Origin: Pelagicoccus sp. SDUM812003
GTDB lineage: Bacteria; Verrucomicrobiota; Verrucomicrobiia; Opitutales; Opitutaceae
Length of the DNA stretch: 64,000 nt
Direction: 5' to 3'
Assembly: GCF_031127815.1 (NCBI RefSeq)
Contig: NZ_JARXHY010000011.1
Span: 142,137 to 206,136, forward strand
Part shown: one piece after another, positions 1 to 9,000 of the stretch
Numbering within the stretch: position 1 is the stretch's first letter
Layout of the letters: each line of letters begins with the position of its first letter
The notes under the pieces: generated by a model
What the model saw: only the letters and a program-made list of their open reading frames with translations
Told to the model about the DNA's origin: nothing
Database searches by the model: none
Translations under genes and position numbers: made by a program

Positions 1-462
1 GAGTAGAACGTAGGGGTTCGCTGCGATGGCAGTCTCGAACTCCTCTTGCGAAATGGGTTGAGGAGCATCCGAAGCGGCGACAGTGTCCGGCACTTCTATC
101 GGCAACTTGGCGCGTTGCCAAGCGGTGATGCCGCCGTTTAGGTTGACGATATTGGCAAAGCCCATGCTGTTGAGCTGTTGGGCGGCTTGTGAGCTCCGAG
201 CTCCAGATCTGCAGTAGAGAAGGATCGTTTTATCCTTCTGCAATCGCGATGCTTTGGCTGCGAAGTTCGGGTCGTAGAAATCGATTTCGCTAGCGTTGGG
301 GACCTTCCCTTGAGCGATTTCCTGCGGGGTGCGCACATCCACCACGATAGCGTTTTCGTCCTGGGCCAACTCCGAGAAGCGTGGGGCGTCGACATTCTCG
401 ACTGCCGAATGGGCAGCGGTGGGGAGAAGGGCAGATAGGAATAATGATAAGCGGCGGAACAT
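1..462 (-). CDS. Rhodanese-domain protein, probably fused to thioredoxin (cut by window edge)
   Basis: The gene starts at ATG 462 and runs off the window, leaving 154 codons. Residues 1-20 form a signal peptide ending near AHSA, so the protein is exported. Residues 25-115 are a rhodanese domain: VVDVRTPQE begins it, the active-site loop is CRSGARS with the catalytic Cys, and NLNGGITAW closes it. After a linker, ISQEEFETAIAANPYVLL looks like the start of a thioredoxin fold, but its CxxC would lie outside the window. Known rhodaneses transfer sulfane sulfur or act in thiol redox. A periplasmic role is inferred. The rhodanese call is firm; the fusion is tentative. Confidence 0.85.
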   Translation of the reverse strand, partial: MFRRLSLFLSALLPTAAHSAVENVDAPRFSELAQDENAIVVDVRTPQEIAQGKVPNASEIDFYDPNFAAKASRLQKDKTILLYCRSGARSSQAAQQLNSMGFANIVNLNGGITAWQRAKLPIEVPDTVAASDAPQPISQEEFETAIAANPYVLL

Positions 463-700
463 AAGCTGGCGGGCTGGAGCTGGTTTAGTTTGATTCGCGA
501 AACCGACGTTTGGGGGCGATCGGGGCTGCTTTCGGAGACTTCGAAGTCACGGAAACGCGTTTAAGCCCGGTTTCAAAATGGAAATTGCATCGAAAAATTG
601 CGATTCCGAATTTCCGGTAGAGGGATACGAGCAAGAAAAAGAGCGGAAAGGAGCCCTGGAGCCACGATTCGCTCAAGGCCGAGACGCCGCTTAGGTCGGG

Positions 701-1654
701 CTATTTTCGATTCTTAAACATGTTCGCCGCCATCTTAAGCTGGTTGAGCTGCAGTTCGCTCATTGCGGTCAAGCTTTCGACCAGGGCGGCGAGCTGCTCT
801 TCTGTCAGTATGCCGCTGGCTTCCTGTTCAATCAACCGGTTGACGGCTTTTAGATCGTCGGCGTATCGGTCTATGTTTTCATCGCTGAAACGCTCCGGTC
901 CCATGTCGTAGTTTTGCTGGTCGGCTAGGTCGCTTTGAAAATCATAGTTCGCTCGCTGGTCCGCCATGATTTCGATCAAGGCGCGCTCCGCTTCGCGGCT
1001 GAGGGAAGCTTCGCGCTGAGCAAGGCTCGCCTTCATGCTGGAGAGGGACATGCGCTCCTGCATGGTGCGTTCGTAAAACTCCCATTCGGCGAGGTCTTCG
1101 TCGTCGTTTAGGAAGTAGCCGATCTCCTCGCCGATGGTTTCGTCGTACTCCTGCATTTCCTCGGACAACAGGCGTCGCTCCTCGTCGGATACCCCGCCCA
1201 TCATTTTCATGCTGGTTTCCACGCGAAACATTTGGCGTGCCATCAGTATATCCATAAAATGACTACGTTCCTCCGGAGTGAGGTCCAAGCTATTGAGGTA
1301 GTCCTTGTAGAGGACTTCGAGCGTGGCCCGCTGGCTTGCTTGCATGACTTCGTTCATTTGCGGATTCTCCATCATTTTGGAGATATCGCGCATCATGCGG
1401 GCGTTGCTGGAGTTGTCGTCCTCCTCTGTCTCGGAAACGGATTGCGCGACAGGGGCGGGCGCGTTCGCGGAACTCGCTTGGGGAGTGGCAGGAGCCGCTT
1501 GGGCGTTCGTCTTATTTGCATCGCTCTGCTCGCTGGGAGCTTCGGCCAGAGCGGCGATTTCGGCTTCGAGGGACGCGATGGTTTGGCGTTGCTTGAGGAG
1601 CAGGGCGCCCAGAACGATGGCGATGAGGGAGAGAAGGAAGCAGAGGGATTTCAT
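701..1654 (-). CDS. Unknown membrane-anchored, Met/Glu-rich protein
   Basis: This 317-residue protein has no family I recognise. The start at 1654 was chosen because a hydrophobic segment (LCFLLSLIAIVLGALLL) follows at once; the frame is open further upstream but that extension is hydrophilic. The order is one N-terminal membrane anchor, a short coiled coil (residues 20-35), an Ala/Pro/Ser-rich linker to about residue 75, then a highly charged helical region rich in Met, Glu, Asp and Gln. The tail (EEQLAALVESLTAMSELQLNQLKM) resembles helical tails seen in exported verrucomicrobial proteins of unknown role. It is probably periplasmic and single-pass. Confidence 0.7.
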   Translation of the reverse strand: MKSLCFLLSLIAIVLGALLLKQRQTIASLEAEIAALAEAPSEQSDANKTNAQAAPATPQASSANAPAPVAQSVSETEEDDNSSNARMMRDISKMMENPQMNEVMQASQRATLEVLYKDYLNSLDLTPEERSHFMDILMARQMFRVETSMKMMGGVSDEERRLLSEEMQEYDETIGEEIGYFLNDDEDLAEWEFYERTMQERMSLSSMKASLAQREASLSREAERALIEIMADQRANYDFQSDLADQQNYDMGPERFSDENIDRYADDLKAVNRLIEQEASGILTEEQLAALVESLTAMSELQLNQLKMAANMFKNRK

Positions 1655-1851
1655 GAGAGGCGCTTGAGTTGGAGTGGATTGATTGTGGGTTCTCTCGTAG
1701 AAGAACAGTCGAGTCGCTGGATTATTCAAGGCTTTCCCCTTTTCTGCTACTTTCTTTGCCATGAGAGGGTTGCGATACGGATTTATAAGCGGGATGGATT
1801 GATTGTATTAATAACGGCATGACGCGCCGGAGATATTGATCGATTCCGGAT

Positions 1852-1890
1852 ATGAAAAACGCTCGATCCGGCGGGCGGAATCGAGCGTTT
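1852..1890 (-). terminator. Rho-independent terminator of the DEAD-box gene
   Basis: The 11-bp arms at 1857-1867 and 1880-1890 (AAACGCTCGAT and its complement) pair perfectly around a GC-rich loop. On the minus strand they are followed by five Ts. The hairpin lies 33 bp beyond the helicase stop codon. Confidence 0.8.
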
Positions 1891-1922
1891 GAAAGGGGGT
1901 TGGTTAGTCGACCTAGGGTCGT

Positions 1923-3719
1923 TTATCGAGCGAAGCGCGGGCGTTTTTTGATGTCCGGCTTGACGCGGCTCATGCGCATTTGCTGCCCGGCGACCCAAGA
2001 CTTCTTGAGGATCTGGAGCACTTCGCGCGGCATGCCTTTCGGCAGGTCCACGAGGCTGTGATCGTCGTAGATGTCGATGCGACCGATGTAGCGCGCTTCG
2101 AGTCCCGCTTCGTTGGCGATGGCTCCCACGATATTGCCCGGCTTGACCTGATGGTTGTGGCCCACCTCGATGCGATAGCGATCGGCGTCGTCGGCGATCG
2201 GCTCGGGCTCGCGCGACCGTTCGCGGCGCGGTTCGTCGGAAAAGTCGTTGCGGGTTTCGCGACGTTCGGGGCGCGCTGGGCGATTTGAGGAAAACCCATC
2301 GCGGCTGTCATTGCGTCGATCCGAGCGCGAGTCGCGATCCCGACGCTCGGGCCGTTCGCGGTCGGAGCGCCCAGCGGGAGCGGCTGGAGGCAGGCTGACC
2401 GAGCGGCCGGACTGCATCTTCAACAGAATGGCAGCGAGGGTCTCGATATCGATTTCGAGGGCTTCCGCCGCGGCGAGAACGGATTCGCGTTCACGCTCGA
2501 ACTTGCCCTCGGCCAGCGTTTCGGCGATGCGGGACTGAAGTTTCCTTTGTTTCGCTTCGGCCAGCGCGGCGCGAGTCGGAGGCGGCATGGGCTCCATCTT
2601 GTGACGCGTAACGTTCTCGATCTCGCGCAACTTGCGGAAGTCGCGGCGGGTGATGAGCAGAATGGCGTCGCCACTGCGCCCGGCCCGACCCGCCCGGCCA
2701 ATGCGGTGGATGTAAGGCTCCACGTCTTCCGGTATGTCGAAATTGAATACATGCGAGATTCGATCGACGTCCAGGCCGCGAGCCGCCACGTCGGTGGCGA
2801 CGAGGACATTGATTTCGCCGGACTTGAGCATGGATACCGAGCGTTCGCGGCGGCCTTGGGAAATGTCGCCATGGATGGCCTCAGCGGCGATGCCGTTTGC
2901 GATGAGCTCTTCGGCTACCATGCTGGCAGCGCTTTTGGTGCGAGTGAAGACGATCGCCGCGTCGAGCTCCTCTGTTTCCAGCAGGTTTTGCAGGACCTCC
3001 AGCTTCTGGCGCATGCCAGCGCATTGCACGAAGCGCTGGCGAACAGTGTCGACCGTGGCGGTGGCAGCCTTGATCTTGATGGTGACCGGATCGCGAAGCT
3101 GTTTTTCCGCGATGGTCTTGATGCGCGGCGGCATGGTGGCCGAGAAGAGAGCGGTCTGACGCTCGGCTGGCGTGTGCTCGAGGATCCATTCCACGTCGTC
3201 GATGAAGCCCATGCGCAGCATTTCGTCAGCTTCATCGAGGATGAAGTGGCTGATGCGGGAAAGGTCCAAGGTGCCGCGGCGCATGTGGTCCATGACGCGG
3301 CCAGGCGTGCCGACCACGATGGCTGGCTTGCGATCGAGCGCTTTGAACTGCTTGATGAAATCGGTGCCGCCGTAGATGGCTGCGACGGAAAGGCGACGGA
3401 TCTTGTTTCCGTATTTCGAAATCGCTTCGGAGACCTGCAGGGCAAGTTCGCGGGTCGGTGCGAGGATGAGGGCTTGTGGGCCTTCCTTTTCCGGATCGAG
3501 AGTCGAGAGGAGCGGCAGGGCGAAGGCAGCGGTCTTGCCGGTGCCGGTCTGCGCCTGACCGATCATGTCGCGGCCGGAAAGCATCACTGGGATGGCTTTT
3601 GCTTGGATCGGAGAGGGTGTCTCGTATCCGATTTCTTCGAGTGCGGCGTGCACCGGCTCGCTGAGAGATAGGTCCGCAAAGCGGACAGATTGATTCTGTT
3701 CGGTATCTTGTTCAGACAT
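1923..3719 (-). CDS. deaD: DEAD-box ATP-dependent RNA helicase (DeaD/CsdA type)
   Basis: The protein unwinds structured RNA using ATP, probably in ribosome assembly or mRNA decay. Numbered from ATG 3719 (598 aa), motif I is AQTGTGKT at 56-63, motif II is DEAD at 162-165, motif III is SAT in FSATMPP, and motif VI is HRIGRAGR at 338-345. A Q-motif precedes motif I. An Arg/Asp/Ser-rich linker (about 435-500) leads to a C-terminal DbpA-type RNA-binding domain (RYRIEVGHNHQVKPG onward), the layout of CsdA/DeaD. Other possible starts are ATG 3728 and GTG 3755; none has a strong ribosome-binding site. A hairpin terminator follows. Family assignment is secure; the exact role is inferred. Confidence 0.93.
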   Translation of the reverse strand: MSEQDTEQNQSVRFADLSLSEPVHAALEEIGYETPSPIQAKAIPVMLSGRDMIGQAQTGTGKTAAFALPLLSTLDPEKEGPQALILAPTRELALQVSEAISKYGNKIRRLSVAAIYGGTDFIKQFKALDRKPAIVVGTPGRVMDHMRRGTLDLSRISHFILDEADEMLRMGFIDDVEWILEHTPAERQTALFSATMPPRIKTIAEKQLRDPVTIKIKAATATVDTVRQRFVQCAGMRQKLEVLQNLLETEELDAAIVFTRTKSAASMVAEELIANGIAAEAIHGDISQGRRERSVSMLKSGEINVLVATDVAARGLDVDRISHVFNFDIPEDVEPYIHRIGRAGRAGRSGDAILLITRRDFRKLREIENVTRHKMEPMPPPTRAALAEAKQRKLQSRIAETLAEGKFERERESVLAAAEALEIDIETLAAILLKMQSGRSVSLPPAAPAGRSDRERPERRDRDSRSDRRNDSRDGFSSNRPARPERRETRNDFSDEPRRERSREPEPIADDADRYRIEVGHNHQVKPGNIVGAIANEAGLEARYIGRIDIYDDHSLVDLPKGMPREVLQILKKSWVAGQQMRMSRVKPDIKKRPRFAR

Positions 3720-4054
3720 GGTCTGCATATTCTGGCTTTGGTGCTCGTTTCCCACTTCGCGCCTTGCGAGGTGCCCGAAACGAGCGGTTCTAAGCCGGCA
3801 GCCTTCAATTGTCCCAACAAGTAGCCCCAGCTCGCGTAAAAAGTAGCGACGGGTGACAGGTTTCCGTCAGAGAGCAAGTAAAATAGTAGATGAGGACGGC
3901 GCCAGCGCCCAAATCCGACTCCGTTTTTCCGCCAATCTGCCGCTCAAGGCTGCGACGTTGTAGGCTTGCGCCGCAGGGCGGTTTGGGAGGGGCGTTCTAA
4001 CGGGAAAGCGGAAAGGTTGTTGACCGGCGGACCGGAGAAGAGCGATGTGGGGAA
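3720..4054. other. Gene-free divergent region
   Basis: These 335 bp separate the divergent helicase and spermidine-synthase-like genes, so promoters for both should lie here. I found no convincing -35/-10 pair, RNA gene or repeat. The long upstream region of the helicase would fit a structured leader, but I could not identify one. Confidence 0.5.
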
Positions 4055-4783
4055 ATGCATTTGGATTATCAGGAATTGGACTATCGACCGACCCCGATGG
4101 GGGATTTGCTGCTCCGCCGACGTCGCATGCCTCAGTTCGGGGACACGGACATCTACGAGGTGAAGCTCGGCGAGTATTTTCTGATGTCTAGCATGTTCCA
4201 CGAGGCGGAGTGGCAGCTGAGCAAGCTCGGACTTGGAGCGGTGGAAGGCGAGGGGCTTGACGTGGTGGTCGGCGGACTCGGTCTAGGCTACACCGCGGTG
4301 TCGGCTTTGGAGGACTCGAGGATTGCCTCCCTGGTGGTGGTGGAATATCTGGATGCGGTGATCGATTGGCACGAGCGAGAATTGGTGCCGCTGGGTGAAA
4401 CGATGAACGCCGACCCGCGTTGCCGCTACGCCCACGCGGATTTCTTCGCTCTCTGCGCGGATGTCCGCAAGAGCCTCGATCCGCTGCAGCCCGATAAACG
4501 ACACGACGCGATCCTGCTGGATATCGATCACACGCCCACCAACGTGCTGCGCCAGACCAATACGCGATTTTACACCGAGGAAGGTTTGGCGGAAGCGGGG
4601 CAGCATTTGAAAGAAAATGGCGTGTTCGCCCTGTGGTCGGATGGCGAGCCGGAGGACTACTTCACCGATCGGCTGGGAAACGTGTTTGGCGAAGCGAAGT
4701 CGCATCGGGTGGATTTCGCGAATCCGTTGACTGGGGGAAGCTCCTGCGGGACGGTTTACGTAGCTCGAAAGCTTCGCTCCTAA
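4055..4783 (+). CDS. Spermidine-synthase-like class I methyltransferase-fold enzyme
   Basis: The 242-residue protein has a Rossmann fold of the polyamine synthase/SAM-methyltransferase group. The nucleotide-binding glycine loop is VVVGGLGLGYTA (residues 70-81), an acidic residue follows in VVEYLDAVIDWH, and the later strand is AILLDIDHTP. Spermidine synthases have GGGxG and a catalytic Asp in a D-x-x-D/E context; here the loop is GGLGLG and the catalytic gate is not clear. I therefore call it spermidine-synthase-like rather than SpeE. It leads a plus-strand cluster and ends 31 bp before the Mpv17-like gene. The substrate is unknown. Confidence 0.75.
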   Translation: MHLDYQELDYRPTPMGDLLLRRRRMPQFGDTDIYEVKLGEYFLMSSMFHEAEWQLSKLGLGAVEGEGLDVVVGGLGLGYTAVSALEDSRIASLVVVEYLDAVIDWHERELVPLGETMNADPRCRYAHADFFALCADVRKSLDPLQPDKRHDAILLDIDHTPTNVLRQTNTRFYTEEGLAEAGQHLKENGVFALWSDGEPEDYFTDRLGNVFGEAKSHRVDFANPLTGGSSCGTVYVARKLRS

Positions 4784-4814
4784 GCGGAGGGAGCGGTGTA
4801 TTTGGAGATTGAAT

Positions 4815-5504
4815 ATGAAGGAGTTGACGAGAATGTGCGCTCGCGGAGTTCGGGCGAATCTGATTCCTGGGGTGGCCCTGCAAGCGATCGGTTTGGTGGT
4901 GGTGGGCGCCTATTACTTCGTGCCGGCGACTTCGGGCTTTTTCGAATTCGTGCGCGATGTGAAGCTGGAGTACGGCTATTGGTACTCGGCGGTTACAACG
5001 GCGGTATTCGGAGGGCTGATACCGTTTTTATACATTTACGCCACAGGGCGAGTGAAGAAGGGCTCAGCGCTCGCCATCGGAGCGTTTTTCGTATTCGCCT
5101 GGATGGAAAAGGGAATCGAAGTGGACTTTCTCTATCGCTTTCAGGCGGTGCTCTTCGGCGATGCGGCAAACGCGGCCACCGTAGCGAAGAAGGTGGCATT
5201 CGACCAGTTTGTCTACTGTCCGCTTTGGTCGGCCCCGGTGACGGCTATTCTATATCGCTGGAAGGACTGCGATTTTTCCTGGGCTCGCTTCAAGCGCTCC
5301 TTCGATCGCGAGTTGTTCACCTTGCACATTCCCAGCGTGCTCGTTTCCACTTGGATGGTGTGGATCCCCGGAACGGCCTTCGTCTACAGTATGCCCTCGG
5401 ATCTGCAGCTGCCCTTGTTCACGCTGGTGCTTTGCTTTTTCGTGCTACTGGTCAGCGCCTTGGAAAAGGACGAGCCGCAGATCGAAGTCGGCAGAAACGC
5501 GTGA
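4815..5504 (+). CDS. Mpv17/PMP22-like integral membrane protein
   Basis: The protein has 229 residues with four or five hydrophobic segments. The start is ATG 4815, with GGAG seven bases upstream; a TTG two codons earlier is less likely. The pattern matches the Mpv17/PMP22 family: an Asp-Gln followed by Pro in FDQFVYCPLW, then WMVWIPGTAFVYSMP and a final helix. In eukaryotes this family sits in mitochondrial inner and peroxisomal membranes and is linked to channel activity. A bacterial function is not established. It is flanked by the spermidine-synthase-like enzyme and the S4 protein, which begins 27 bp later. The assignment rests on visible motif resemblance only. Confidence 0.6.
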   Translation: MKELTRMCARGVRANLIPGVALQAIGLVVVGAYYFVPATSGFFEFVRDVKLEYGYWYSAVTTAVFGGLIPFLYIYATGRVKKGSALAIGAFFVFAWMEKGIEVDFLYRFQAVLFGDAANAATVAKKVAFDQFVYCPLWSAPVTAILYRWKDCDFSWARFKRSFDRELFTLHIPSVLVSTWMVWIPGTAFVYSMPSDLQLPLFTLVLCFFVLLVSALEKDEPQIEVGRNA

Positions 5505-5530
5505 TCAATGAATTTCCAACAATCTATACC

Positions 5531-5773
5531 ATGAGCGAAAAACCAATTTCCGAGAAACGCAGCCTTACGCTCCGCGGAGAATTCGTGGAGCTAAACAAGC
5601 TGTTGAAATACGAAAACCTGGTGGCCAGCGGAGGCGAGGCCAAGGTAGCGATCAAATCCGGCGCGGTTTTGGTGAATGGGGAGGTGGAGTCGCGGGTTCG
5701 TCGCAAGCTCGTTCCAGGAGATAAGGTTTCATTGGGCAACACGGTGGTCGAGGTGGTGTCTTCTCAATCATGA
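5531..5773 (+). CDS. S4-domain RNA-binding protein (YbcJ/YaaA-like)
   Basis: This 80-residue protein is essentially one S4 domain. The helix-strand core is ELNKLLKYENLVASGGEAK, followed by IKSGAVLVNGEVESRVRRKL and VPGDKV, the hallmark of S4 proteins such as YbcJ and YaaA. Such small proteins bind structured RNA, for example rRNA. Its stop codon overlaps the start of the next gene (ATGA at 5770-5773), so the two are probably translationally coupled. The RNA target is unknown. Confidence 0.85.
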   Translation: MSEKPISEKRSLTLRGEFVELNKLLKYENLVASGGEAKVAIKSGAVLVNGEVESRVRRKLVPGDKVSLGNTVVEVVSSQS

Positions 5774-6012
5774 GTTTCGAACCACCAGGCTATTGCCCGA
5801 ACTGCGGCGAGTACGTGGAGAAGGGTGCCTCTTCCTGCGAGGAATGCGGCAGCTGTCCGGAAACCGGATGGAACGACGAGGGCTATCTCGATGGTGTGGA
5901 ACTGCCGGGCGACGAGACGGAAAAGCCGGACGCTCGCGAAAGCAGCGCGGGCAAGTTCATCCTTATCGTCTGCTTGCTCGCCTTGCTTGTTTACGTATTC
6001 GTTCTACGGTGA
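5770..6012 (+). CDS. Small zinc-ribbon protein with C-terminal membrane anchor
   Basis: The 80-residue protein begins with a cysteine cluster: CPNCGEYVEKGASSCEECGSC, containing two CxxC pairs and one extra Cys, which should bind zinc. A charged linker leads to one C-terminal hydrophobic helix (FILIVCLLALLVYVFVL). A tail-anchored cytosolic zinc finger is the simplest reading. The gene overlaps the S4 gene by four bases. Its function is unknown. Confidence 0.75.
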   Translation: MSFEPPGYCPNCGEYVEKGASSCEECGSCPETGWNDEGYLDGVELPGDETEKPDARESSAGKFILIVCLLALLVYVFVLR

Positions 6013-6053
6013 CAGGTCGCGTGGGTAAACGGGGTTCCCTCAAGACGAGCTCT

Positions 6054-9000
6054 CTACTGGCTGGCCCGGATGCGGATGAAAAAGCGATCGTAGTCGGCCC
6101 TGAGAGCGGTGGTCGTGAGCTCGAGCAGGTCTTCGCGGTCGATGGTGGCGATCGAGCCCAGTGTTTGCCAGTTTGAGAGGTCCGTCGAGTATTCCAGACT
6201 TAGCGTGACATCGGTCTTCGCCAGGCGGTAGATGTTGACGACGAACGCTCCCGATTCGTTGACCGAGATCTCAGGGGGCGCGGGCACGGAGCCGGAGTCG
6301 GTCGGGTCGCTGCCGAGAGCGTATTCCATGAAGTTTGGCGCCCAGTCGTCGTCAGGATTCGAATACGCGTACTGACTGTTGGAATCGGTCGTGAATCCTG
6401 CGATCCAGTTTTGATACTCGCTGTCGCTATAGGTTTCGAAGGTATCCGATTGGTGGATAACGCCGCCATCCGCGAGGGATATAAACGTATTCTGGAAGAA
6501 GATGCGATCGTTGTAGCTTATGCCTCCGGGCGGGGCGATGGATTCGAACCAGATGCGACCATCGAGCGAGACGAAGTTTTGCGACGCTTGTTCCTCATCG
6601 AAACCGTGGGCGTAGAAGAATCCGTTTCCGAAGGCGAAAGTCGTGGCCTCCAGTTCGCCTCGTTGGCCGAGCGAGTACCAGTTTTCTCCCCGGTCGAAGG
6701 AGTGTACGATGCCCAGCTTGAAGCCGCTGGCAACAAGGAGGCCGTCGAGGAGATCGAGTTCGCGAATCCCGTGCCAGTCTTCGATGCCGCTATTGGGCGC
6801 CAAGTCGGTGAAGGCCGCGAGGTCTTCGGTTTCCTTCAGGACCAGACGGCCCTCTTGCAAGTCGAGATTCACTTCGTAGGCGGCGTAGATGAAGGCGCCG
6901 TCCACAAACTCGATGCTCGGTGAGGAGCTCGCGTTCCAGCCTGTTTCGCTGAGATCGACGGAAGACCATTGAGCGAGGTCGGAGCTGTAGTAGATCTTGG
7001 AGTCGCTGCCCGCCACTGCTACGGTGGAGTCGTCCGGGCGCATCGCTAGCGCTGTGAATCCCCAGTCTCCCACGGCGCTATCGGTCACCAGAACCTTTTG
7101 CCACGAGATGGCGTCGCTGGATGCGAGCACGATGCCGACGCGCGACGAAATGCCGAAATCGTAGTCGCTGCCTGCCGCAAGGAACTGCTCCCCAGTCCAA
7201 ATGATCTCTTCGATGCGCACGTTCTGGTTTCCGAATCCCAGCGAACTGGACGACCAGATCTGACCGGTGCTGGAGCGGAGAAACTCTCCTCCGACGGCCG
7301 CGACCACGGCGAGGCTTCCGTTTGAAGCGCCAGCGGTGAGGTCGGCGCTGGTGGTGGAATCGCGCAGGTTGATTTCCGTGATCGGGTCGCCGACCGTGAT
7401 CTCCTGCTGGGCGCTGAAGGTGCCGCCTTTCATATCGCTCACCGTCAAGGTGAGCTGGAAAACGCCGCCCGTGGCGTAGGTATGATCGACGCTGTCGGAG
7501 TTGGTTTCCACGGTGCCGTCTCCAAAGTCCCAATGGAAGGCCAGATCGTCGCCATCGGGATCGGAGCCGTTGAAGCTGAAGCTAGCGGCGGTGCGCGCCT
7601 CCGCGGAGCTAGGGGCGGAAAGCGAGCCGGTCGGATTGAGGTTGTTGGAGAAATCGCCTTGGTTGATCGCCACTTCGATGTAGCTGCCGATCGAATCGGC
7701 GCCGGCGGCGACGGGCGTGATATGCAAGTTGGAGGCGGGATCCGAATAGGTCCTGCCGAGAGCGATGGCCGAATCCAGTTTGCCCAGATCGGAATTGGGA
7801 GTGGTGTCGACCAGCCAAGACTGGTTGTAGACCGCGCCGCTGCCTGCTCGCTCCCAAATGAGGTAGGCTCCGCGATCGAGGTAGGAGATGCCTGGATACT
7901 TTTTTCGATAGCCGAGCCAGTAGTGATCTCCGCTGGCCTGTTTCTCGAGGCGCAGTCCTTGTATCCCTTCGGCTGATACGTCATCGAACTGATAGATGCG
8001 ATGGACGCCGTTTGGCGTGGCGGTGGTGACATCCAGCCATTGGTCCGGTTCGATCCAGCCCAGCGACTCCTTTGCCGCCATATGGAAATGACCCGCTTCC
8101 AATGGACCGGAACCCATGGTATCGAAAATGTCGCCGTACCCTTCATCCACGCCGTTGGGATCGATCGGGTTCTCGGAGCCGCTCGGCGTATCCAGATCTC
8201 CAATCTTTTCAAACGCCCAGTAGTTCGCGTGGAGCAAACCGTAGTTGTGTCCGAGCTCATGGAGAATGGTTTCCGCTCCGCAGCGTCCTTGCAGCCATTG
8301 TTCCGGCCCGCCGACAGAGGCCTTGCCCGCCCAGCCGGAAAACAGGATAGGAAAGCTCACGGCGACAAAGTCGTATTGAGAGAATGGATTCGGATTTCCG
8401 TCGCCCATGTAGGCTGCTACGGCGTCGTCGAGAATGCCGGTTTCGTTCGGGTAGTTGGATGTTTGCGACAGACGGTAGGAGCTTGGCGTGACCACCACGG
8501 AAACGCTGGTCTTGTTGTAGGAGTAGTCGGCCAAGGCGGGAGCGACGGAATGAGTGACCAATTGGACGAGTTCCTCCTCCGAGTAGGGGGTCCCGATCCG
8601 ATCCGGAAAGTCGGCTCTAATGATCAGGTAGTCGAGCGTATCCGTGGTAGCTGCGAGGGATTGTAGATTCTGCTCGTCGGTGAACGCCTGCAAAGGAAAG
8701 GCGGTACCGGATTGCTTCGCCTCGATCAAGTCGAGGAACGCGGCGCTGCCAACCTGATCTCCCGGGCGCTGATCGAGGTCGAAGAGGGCCGCTTCCAGCT
8801 CCTGCAGTGAGGCTTCGTGCGCGAAATGAAATCGGAAGCCGCCGGAAATCGCGACGAGGGGAGCTCCAGAGATGGCCTCTCCCGTCAAGAAATCCGTCTG
8901 CGGGCTATGGTTGGCGAGAGGCAGATGGTTTTCCGCCCAAGCGAGATCGGATGTGGAGACTTGCTGGAAAACCGTGGTCCGCGCCACGGCGAGTCCATCC

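Noticed and set aside
485..676. 63-residue minus-strand frame
   Set aside because: TTG start, no ribosome-binding site and no recognisable features between two real genes.
4796..5773. 325-residue frame ending in the S4 protein
   Set aside because: Its first 240 residues are out of frame with the Mpv17-like gene and have no motifs. Only the last 80 residues are the real S4 gene.
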